From: Gammaproteobacteria bacterium
GTDB lineage: Bacteria > Pseudomonadota > Gammaproteobacteria > Pseudomonadales > UBA7434
Length of the DNA stretch: 7,388 bases
Assembly (NCBI GenBank): GCA_024280785.1
Contig: JAJRPK010000280.1
Coordinates: 1 to 7,388 of the forward strand
Direction: 5' to 3'
Shown here: piece by piece, positions 1 to 4,851 of the stretch
Position numbering within the stretch: the first letter of the stretch is position 1
How the letters are laid out: each line of letters starts with the position of its first letter
Position numbers and translations under genes: made by a program
The notes under the pieces: model-generated
The model's input: only the letters and a program-made list of their open reading frames with translations
What the model was told of the DNA's origin: nothing
Databases searched by the model: none

Positions 1-1
1 A

Positions 2-919
2 GTACAGCCTAAAGTGTATGCTGGCTTGTTTACCGTAAGTTCAGATGATTATGAGGCTTTTCGCGAGGCCTTGGCCAAGTTGACGTTGAATGACGCCTCC
101 CTTTTTTATGAACCTGAAGTCTCTGATGCTCTGGGTTTTGGTTTTCGCTGTGGTTTTCTTGGCATGCTTCATATGGAGATCATTCAAGAACGTTTAGAGC
201 GAGAATACGATCTTGATCTAATTACGACAGCTCCAACGGTGGTTTACCAAGTGTTGACCACTCAGGGTGAAACTGTTGAAGTAGACAACCCTTCCAGGCT
301 TCCTGATCCCGGTTTGATTGCAGAAATGCGCGAACCCATAGTGCGAGCTAATATATTGGTTCCGCAAGAATACTTGGGTAATGTGATAACCCTTTGTGTA
401 GAAAAACGAGGGGTACAGATCGATATGCAATTTTTGGGTAAGCAAGTTTCGCTAGTTTACGAACTGCCTTTAAATGAAGTGGTTCTCGATTTTTTCGATC
501 GATTAAAGTCTTGCAGCAAGGGGTATGCATCGCTTGAATATCAATTTGAACGTTTCTCTCCAGCTAAACTTGTTAGGTTGGATGTTCTTATTAATTCTGA
601 GCGTGTCGACGCATTGGCTATTATAGTGCACCGGGATTTGGCTGAAAATAGAGGCCGAACTCTGGTGGAAGCCATGAAAAAGTTAATTCCACGGCAAATG
701 TTTGATGTGGCTATTCAGGCTGCCATCGGTGGTCATATTATCGCGAGGCAGACTGTCAAGGCATTGCGAAAAAATGTGACCGCTAAATGTTATGGTGGCG
801 ACATAACGAGAAAGAAAAAACTGTTAGAAAAACAAAAGGCCGGTAAGAAAAGAATGAAGCGAGTGGGCCGCGTGGATATTCCTCAGTCTGCTTTTTTGGC
901 GGTATTAAAGGTAGATTAA
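2..919 (+). CDS. lepA: Elongation factor 4 (LepA), C-terminal half, 5' end outside window
   Basis: LepA is a ribosome-associated translational GTPase, proposed to back-translocate or remodel ribosomes and to help 30S biogenesis. The frame is open from base 2, before the GTG at 14, and the upstream codons (V-Q-P-K) continue the family sequence, so this is a partial gene. About 305 codons are present, roughly half of the usual ~600 residues; the GTPase domain lies off the left edge. Visible parts in order are: the end of the EF-G domain III-like fold (SSDDYEAFREAL, LNDASLFYEPE, GFGFRCGFLGMLHME); the EF-G domain V-like fold (REPIVRANILVPQEYLGNV, KRGVQ); and the LepA-specific C-terminal domain (VHRDLAENRGR, AKCYGGDITRKKKLLEKQK, GKKRMKRVG), whose lysine-rich stretch contacts tRNA and ribosome. 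It ends in a normal C-terminus (PQSAFLAVLKVD) with TAA. No frameshift is seen. Lying just upstream of lepB is the standard arrangement. Identification is very secure. Confidence 0.97.
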   Translation, partial: VQPKVYAGLFTVSSDDYEAFREALAKLTLNDASLFYEPEVSDALGFGFRCGFLGMLHMEIIQERLEREYDLDLITTAPTVVYQVLTTQGETVEVDNPSRLPDPGLIAEMREPIVRANILVPQEYLGNVITLCVEKRGVQIDMQFLGKQVSLVYELPLNEVVLDFFDRLKSCSKGYASLEYQFERFSPAKLVRLDVLINSERVDALAIIVHRDLAENRGRTLVEAMKKLIPRQMFDVAIQAAIGGHIIARQTVKALRKNVTAKCYGGDITRKKKLLEKQKAGKKRMKRVGRVDIPQSAFLAVLKVD

Positions 920-920
920 T

Positions 921-968
921 GTGTGCAACGTAAAAGCCTAGCGGCTTTGTTCGCACACTTTAATTATT
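921..968 (+). terminator. Imperfect stem-loop after lepA, possible terminator or attenuator
   Basis: Two bases after the lepA stop, GTGTGC (921-926) pairs with GCACAC (953-958), AAC (927-929) pairs with GTT (949-951), and AAAGCC (933-938) pairs with GGCTTT (943-948) around a TAGC loop. That gives fifteen pairs, with a one-base bulge (952) and a three-base bulge (930-932). The T-rich but interrupted stretch TTTAATTATT follows. This resembles a weak intrinsic terminator that could end lepA transcripts or let part of them through into lepB. The broken T tract argues against full termination; an RNA-processing or stabilising hairpin is the alternative. Confidence 0.5.
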
Positions 969-1010
969 AATTGTTGGCATAAGAGTAAATTGACCAAGAG
1001 TTCTAAATTT

Positions 1011-1757
1011 ATGGATATTAATTTCCCTTTAATTTTAATGTGTTTTGTTGCGGCTGGAACAATAATTTGGATAGTCGATGCAATTTGGTTGAGTAAAACC
1101 CGTGCCGAGGGAGAGCAAGAGCCCTTTTTGGTCGAAAATGCTAAATCATTAACACCTGTTTTGGCGCTTGTTTTTGTGATTCGCTCTTTTATGTACGAGC
1201 CTTTTCAAATCCCCTCTGCTTCAATGGAAAAAACGCTGCTAATTGGTGATTTTATTTTGGTGAATAAGTATACCTACGGGATTCGGTTGCCTGTGTGGCG
1301 GAATAAGGTTCTCAGTATTAATGACCCTCAACGAGGTGATGTGATGGTGTTTTTCCCCCCCCACAAAGATCAGTATTATATAAAGAGAGTGATTGGCTTA
1401 CCGGGTGACTTGGTTCAGTATAAAAACAAAGTTCTGACAATTAATGGTGAAATTCAGCAGCAGCCGTTGTCGAGCGGAAATAAAAGGGCTTTGTTCCAGC
1501 AGCGAACCGAATATTTGGGTGGTGTCGAGCATCAAATTCAGCACCGCATAGATATAGATCGCAAAGAAGATATCAGTATTCGCGTGCCGGAAGGGCATTA
1601 TTATATGATGGGCGACAATCGTGATAACAGTGCCGATAGCCGCGTATGGGGTACTGTCCCAGAGCAGCGAATTGTGGGGAAAGCTGTGGCGATATGGATG
1701 CATAAAGAGCCAGGCTGGCACTTGCCCACGTTTTCTAGAGCGGGATCATTTAAATAG
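1011..1757 (+). CDS. lepB: Signal peptidase I
   Basis: This is the inner-membrane leader peptidase that removes signal peptides from Sec and Tat exported preproteins on the periplasmic side, using a Ser/Lys dyad. From the ATG at 1011 the protein has 248 residues. It has a membrane segment at about 5-27, a polar cytoplasmic loop, and a second membrane segment at about 46-61. The catalytic box QIPSASM follows, with nucleophile Ser71. YYIKRVIGLPGD carries the general base Lys125, and the late conserved box GDNRDNSADSR lies at 201-211. All catalytic boxes are intact. The ATG start is preferred because its product begins MDINFPLIL, like Pseudomonas LepB (MSLNFPLLL), and an AAGAG lies ten bases upstream. 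A TTG at 990 in the same frame would add seven residues. The gene follows lepA after 91 bases and precedes the DUF4845 gene by 68. An eight-C run (1355-1362) sits in the coding sequence. Confidence 0.95.
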   Translation: MDINFPLILMCFVAAGTIIWIVDAIWLSKTRAEGEQEPFLVENAKSLTPVLALVFVIRSFMYEPFQIPSASMEKTLLIGDFILVNKYTYGIRLPVWRNKVLSINDPQRGDVMVFFPPHKDQYYIKRVIGLPGDLVQYKNKVLTINGEIQQQPLSSGNKRALFQQRTEYLGGVEHQIQHRIDIDRKEDISIRVPEGHYYMMGDNRDNSADSRVWGTVPEQRIVGKAVAIWMHKEPGWHLPTFSRAGSFK

Positions 1758-1814
1758 TTGTTATTGAGCTAAACTTAAGCGCTGTGTGAGCGGATTTACA
1801 TTATTTCCCCTATT

Positions 1815-1819
1815 GGAGA
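1815..1819 (+). promoter_or_regulatory. Shine-Dalgarno site for the DUF4845 gene
   Basis: GGAGA lies about seven bases before the ATG at 1826. It is the clearest ribosome binding site in the window. It decides the start of the small membrane protein at 1826 rather than at the downstream in-frame ATG at 1889, which would remove the basic 21-residue N-terminal extension. Confidence 0.75.
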
Positions 1820-1825
1820 TGAAAT

Positions 1826-2269
1826 ATGAGCGATATCAGCTCAGTTAAGTTTAAAAACAGGTCGTTTTGCAAGCAGTTCGCTGTAAAAATGGGCTCGCAA
1901 ACGGGTATGTCATCCATTACTCTTCTCGTCGTTATTGCTGTGAGTTTGCTTCTTCTTACCTGCGTTTTGAAAATGGCGCCTGTCTACGTGCAGAATTTAA
2001 GCGTGCAATCGATACTTGAAGGGATTGAAAAAGAGTACACAGAGAGCAAAAAACCGCTGACTAAACCTATTCTGCGCACATTAATATTTAAGCGACTCAA
2101 TATTAATCAAATTAGAGTCATTGACAAAAATAACCTGCATTTAGAAAAAACGGCTGAGGCTTTTGTAATTGTTGCAAACTATGAAGTACGAGTTCCTTTG
2201 TTTGCCAATGTTGATGTGGTTATGAAATTTGATAAGAACCGTGTTGAAATTCCGCGGGCTATTAAGTAA
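1826..2269 (+). CDS. DUF4845 single-pass membrane protein
   Basis: This 147-residue protein belongs to the DUF4845 family, which sits between lepB and rnc in many gamma- and betaproteobacteria (PA0769 in Pseudomonas aeruginosa, by recollection of synteny). Its function is unknown. A basic N-terminal stretch (residues 1-27, with K8, K10, R12, K16, K21) leads into one hydrophobic helix at about 30-49. A charged ~95-residue domain follows, probably periplasmic by the positive-inside rule. Family-like features are the G-M-S before the helix, KMAPVYVQN just after it, and the closing motif YEVRVPLFANVDVVMKFD. The start at 1826 has a good Shine-Dalgarno site. The N-terminus resembles a type IV prepilin leader (Q-T-G then M-S-S-I-T-L-L) but lacks the Glu at +5. 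It is probably co-transcribed with lepB (68-base gap). A role in export or membrane processes is only a guess from position. Confidence 0.85.
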   Translation: MSDISSVKFKNRSFCKQFAVKMGSQTGMSSITLLVVIAVSLLLLTCVLKMAPVYVQNLSVQSILEGIEKEYTESKKPLTKPILRTLIFKRLNINQIRVIDKNNLHLEKTAEAFVIVANYEVRVPLFANVDVVMKFDKNRVEIPRAIK

Positions 2270-2417
2270 AGGAAGCTAGCGGTAGTTTTGTTGTAATTAT
2301 CCTATTTTTAGCCCATCATTTTTTAATGACAAAGTTTTTCTTATCGAGTGTTTTGTCGAGGTTCAAAGTCGCAAGAGAGTTTGATTGAATTCCATAATGT
2401 ACATATTTTAACTGCCA
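2270..2417 (+). other. Untranslated leader before rnc
   Basis: This 148-base AT-rich gap is the longest non-coding stretch in the window. GACAAA (2328-2333) can pair with TTTGTC (2352-2357), extended by G-U pairs on both sides, around a loop of about 16-18 bases. A weaker TCATT-TTTT-AATGA hairpin lies at 2316-2329. There is no Shine-Dalgarno sequence before the rnc ATG. A poor sigma-70-like pair, TTGATT (2381-2386) and TATTTT (2404-2409) with 17 bases between, would start transcription almost at the ATG. In Escherichia coli the rnc leader contains a hairpin cut by RNase III itself. Whether this leader serves the same purpose cannot be told from sequence alone. Confidence 0.3.
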
Positions 2418-3161
2418 ATGTCACAGATTAAATCGACACTATTAAAAAAATTACAGGACGATATTGATTATCATTTTCGGGATGGTGATCTATTGGAACT
2501 GGCACTTACACATAAGAGTGCTGGGATGCCCAATAACGAGCGTCTAGAGTTTTTGGGTGATGCGATGTTGAGCACCATCGTTGCTGAAGCATTATATATG
2601 CGGTTTAATCACGTTGCCGAAGGTGTAATGACAACGGCTAGATCTCAGCTGGTCAAGGGAAAAACGTTAGCTGAAATTGGGTTTCTGATGGGGCTCGATA
2701 AGATGATGATCTTGGGCTTGGGCGAGCGAAAAAGTGCGGTAGCTGTAAAACAGTCTATTGTTGGTGATGCCGTTGAAGCGCTAATTGGTGCGATCTATGT
2801 TGACAGTGATTTTATTACTTGCCAACGCATTGTTATAAATTGGCTAGAAGATCGTTTAAACAATGTCTTGCTAGTCCCTGAGTTTAAAGATGCAAAAACT
2901 TTGTTACAAGAAATGATGCAAGCTGAGAAATTACCTTTACCTCATTATGAACTACAGAGTGTTGATGGCCCAGGCCATCAACAGCATTTTACTGTTGAGT
3001 GCCGAGTAGAACTTAATGATGTTAGTGCAGTAGGGCAGGGTTATAGTCGTCGTGCGGCAGAGCAGAGTGCAGCGCAAAAAATACTAAAAGATTTTAACTA
3101 TACGCCTGAAAGTTCCGATAAAACCGGGTCTGGCGGCAAACGAAAAAATCAGAATGACTAA
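2418..3161 (+). CDS. rnc: Ribonuclease III
   Basis: This is the double-strand-specific endoribonuclease that separates 16S and 23S precursors from the primary rRNA transcript and cuts many mRNA and sRNA duplexes; it acts as a Mg-dependent homodimer. The 247 residues carry the signature NERLEFLGDAML with E41, E44 and D48, then E68, and D117/E120 in GDAVEALIGA. These match the E. coli residues E38, E41, D45, E65, D114 and E117 with a constant offset of three, so the active site is complete. A double-stranded RNA binding domain spans about 159-225 and ends GYSRRAAEQSAAQKIL. A polar, basic tail of about 20 residues follows. The ATG at 2418 is the only plausible start, because an in-frame TAA lies nine bases upstream; no Shine-Dalgarno site is visible. 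The 3' end overlaps era by 8 bases. A near-perfect palindrome lies at 2960-2983. Confidence 0.97.
   Translation: MSQIKSTLLKKLQDDIDYHFRDGDLLELALTHKSAGMPNNERLEFLGDAMLSTIVAEALYMRFNHVAEGVMTTARSQLVKGKTLAEIGFLMGLDKMMILGLGERKSAVAVKQSIVGDAVEALIGAIYVDSDFITCQRIVINWLEDRLNNVLLVPEFKDAKTLLQEMMQAEKLPLPHYELQSVDGPGHQQHFTVECRVELNDVSAVGQGYSRRAAEQSAAQKILKDFNYTPESSDKTGSGGKRKNQND
2960..2983. repeat. 24-bp near-perfect palindrome inside rnc
   Basis: TGTTGATGGCC (2960-2970) is the exact reverse complement of GGCCATCAACA (2973-2983), with CA at the centre. In RNA this folds into a stem of ten pairs with a four-base loop. It encodes residues S181 to Q189 of RNase III, in the turn between the first two strands of the dsRNA binding domain. 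GCATTTT follows directly. Confidence 0.9.
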
Positions 3162-4053
3162 TTCAGCCCCACAATACTGTGGATACGTAGCATTGGTGGG
3201 TCGACCCAATGTCGGAAAGTCAACTCTACTTAATCATTTGTTAGGTCAGAAAATCAGTATAACCTCTGATAAACCTCAAACGACCCGGCACCGAATTACC
3301 GGGATCGATACTCGCGAAAATCATCAAACGATATTTGTCGATACACCTGGGATACAGAATACTGAGAAAAAAGCCATAAATCGATACATGAACAGGGCCG
3401 CTACTAGTACCCTTTTCGATGTTGACATCATTGTTTTTATAGTTGATCGGTTGGTATGGTCTGAAGAAGACCAGCTGGTTGTCAAAAGCTTAGCGCACGC
3501 AACGTGCCCCATTATATTAGCGATCAATAAAGTGGATCGCATTGTTGAAAAAAACAAGTTGTTACCACACATTCAAGAATTGTCTCGCCATTTACGGTGG
3601 ACGAATATCGTGCCCATTTCGGCAAAATCGGGGCACAACCTTGAAGAACTGCGGCAAATTATTAATAAGCATTTGCCAGAACGTCCGCATTTGTACGATG
3701 CAGACCAGATAACGGATCGCAGTGAAAGGTTTATGGCTGCTGAAATGATTCGTGAAAAAATTATGCGACAGCTCGGTCAGGAACTCCCTTATAAAGTTGC
3801 CGTAGAGATAGAGAGCTATACTCAAGAACCAGAAATCGTTCGTATTGATGCATTAATATGGGTTGAGAGTGCAGGACAAAAGAAGATAATAATAGGCCAG
3901 TCTGGAGATCGTATAAAAAAAATTGGTATTGATGCACGACATGATATAGAAAAAATGACAGAGCAAAAGGTCATGTTGAAACTTTGGGTAAAAGTCAAAA
4001 GTAGTTGGTCTGACGATGATAGAATGTTAAAAAGCCTTGGTTATGACGAGTAG
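3154..4053 (+). CDS. era: GTPase Era
   Basis: Era is an essential Ras-like GTPase that binds the 3' end of 16S rRNA and the 30S subunit, checks 16S maturation and couples it to cell-cycle progress. The 299 residues match the usual length. Motifs: G1 GRPNVGKS (16-23), the G2/switch I region PQTTRHRITGI (41-51) typical of Era, G3 DTPG (63-66), G4 NKVD (125-128) and G5 SAK (156-158). The C-terminal KH domain contains LPYKVAVEIE and the RNA-binding loop IIGQSGDRIKKIG (246-258). The protein ends with LWVKVKSSWSDDD and LKSLGYDE, as expected for the family. The ATG lies inside the last codons of rnc (8-base overlap) without a strong Shine-Dalgarno site, which suggests translational coupling to rnc; RNase III and Era both act in rRNA maturation. 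All motifs are intact. Confidence 0.98.
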   Translation: MTNSAPQYCGYVALVGRPNVGKSTLLNHLLGQKISITSDKPQTTRHRITGIDTRENHQTIFVDTPGIQNTEKKAINRYMNRAATSTLFDVDIIVFIVDRLVWSEEDQLVVKSLAHATCPIILAINKVDRIVEKNKLLPHIQELSRHLRWTNIVPISAKSGHNLEELRQIINKHLPERPHLYDADQITDRSERFMAAEMIREKIMRQLGQELPYKVAVEIESYTQEPEIVRIDALIWVESAGQKKIIIGQSGDRIKKIGIDARHDIEKMTEQKVMLKLWVKVKSSWSDDDRMLKSLGYDE

Positions 4054-4060
4054 TTTTAAT

Positions 4061-4089
4061 CATCGTAGTTGGCATCGTAGTTGGCATCG
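4061..4089. repeat. 12-bp tandem repeat between era and recO
   Basis: CATCGTAGTTGG occurs twice without a gap (4061-4072 and 4073-4084), followed by a partial third copy CATCG (4085-4089), making 2.4 units. It lies in the 62-base gap between the era stop and the recO start. An imperfect inverted repeat flanks it: GTTTTAATCATC (4053-4064) against GATGAGATTTAAAAC (4096-4110). It is probably a slippage duplication; no function is evident. Confidence 0.9.
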
Positions 4090-4115
4090 CATATTGATGA
4101 GATTTAAAACTGTTT

Positions 4116-4850
4116 ATGACAACACTGCTGCATAAAGCGTATTTGCTCCACCAAAGATCCTTTCGAGAAACCAGTGTTATTGTCGACTTATTGACCGAGA
4201 CAGAAGGACGCGTTAGTGCTGTCTGTAAAGGTGTACGGGGTGGCGGAAAGAAAGCTTCCAGCATGCGCAGTATATTACAACCATTTTCCGAGCTGTCAGT
4301 TCAGTGGACAGGAAAAACCGAGTTGAAATCCCTGCGCTTAGTTGAAACGGTAGCAACAGCCCCTCGTTTGTCTCAGTATCGGTTGTACGCCGCGTTATAT
4401 TTAAATGAATTGCTGGTGAGGCTGTTTCAGCCGGGCGAGTCGCATATGGGCTTGTTTGAGAACTATAGTCATGCAGTCAACGACTTATCTCTCAGTAATG
4501 AGGCTGAGCAGGGTAGTACAGAAATTCCTCTAAGGCGATTTGAACTCAAGCTGCTTTCAGTTCTAGGGTTTGGAATCGACTTTTCATTTGAAGCCAATAC
4601 TGGTGAGGACATCAATGGTTCTCGGCACTATCTATTTGAAAGCGATGTTGGTTTCACTGAAGTTGACCCTGTAGACAAAAAAATCGGTAGGAGTGGCATT
4701 AAGGGAGATATTCTGTTGGCACTGCATCGGCAAGATTTATCCGATCCATTAGTAAGAAAAATAGCAAAAAAGATTATTCGTGAGGCACTTGCTCCTCATC
4801 TCGGTGGACGACCATTAAAAAGTCGTGAACTATATGCAAGCCCCCGTTAG
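4116..4850 (+). CDS. recO: DNA repair protein RecO
   Basis: RecO works with RecF and RecR to load RecA onto SSB-coated single-stranded DNA at gaps, and it can anneal complementary strands. The 244 residues agree with the family length. The N-terminal OB-fold region shows KAYLLHQRSFRETSVIVDLL, a TETEGRVSAVCKGVRG strand-turn, and LQPFSEL. The helical middle has RLYAALYLNELLVRLF and PLRRFELKLLSVLGFG. The end, APHLGGRPLKSRELY, is the strongly conserved RecO C-terminal signature. No zinc-binding cysteine cluster is present, as in E. coli RecO. The ATG at 4116 gives the normal N-terminus; the upstream TGAGAT is only a weak, rather distant Shine-Dalgarno candidate. The gene is 62 bases after era, in the same operon by orientation. 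It ends one base short of the convergent kinase gene. pdxJ, the usual next gene in many relatives, is absent. Confidence 0.96.
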   Translation: MTTLLHKAYLLHQRSFRETSVIVDLLTETEGRVSAVCKGVRGGGKKASSMRSILQPFSELSVQWTGKTELKSLRLVETVATAPRLSQYRLYAALYLNELLVRLFQPGESHMGLFENYSHAVNDLSLSNEAEQGSTEIPLRRFELKLLSVLGFGIDFSFEANTGEDINGSRHYLFESDVGFTEVDPVDKKIGRSGIKGDILLALHRQDLSDPLVRKIAKKIIREALAPHLGGRPLKSRELYASPR

Positions 4851-4851
4851 T

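Noticed and set aside
14..16. GTG as a start for a short LepA.
   Set aside because: The codons before it continue conserved LepA sequence; this is an interior position of a gene cut by the window edge.
990..1010. TTG start for lepB giving seven extra residues (M-T-K-S-S-K-F).
   Set aside because: The ATG at 1011 yields the family-typical N-terminus and has a better spaced AAGAG; the TTG has only a close, weak purine stretch.
1398..1721. Open frame of 107 codons on the - strand opposite lepB, and others opposite lepA, era and recO.
   Set aside because: They are chance frames opposite conserved coding sequence, with no recognisable protein features.
2381..2409. TTGATT-17-TATTTT as an rnc promoter.
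   Set aside because: Both hexamers match poorly and the start would fall almost on the ATG; it is kept only as a possibility in the leader finding.
3610..3636. Nested inverted repeat GTGCCC/GGGCAC with ATTT/AAAT inside era.
   Set aside because: It lies over the conserved G5 motif codons, the stem has a bulge, and arms of this length are common by chance.
4808..4826. ACGAC-9-GTCGT inverted repeat near the end of recO, a possible terminator for the convergent kinase.
   Set aside because: The stem is short and no T tract follows on either strand.
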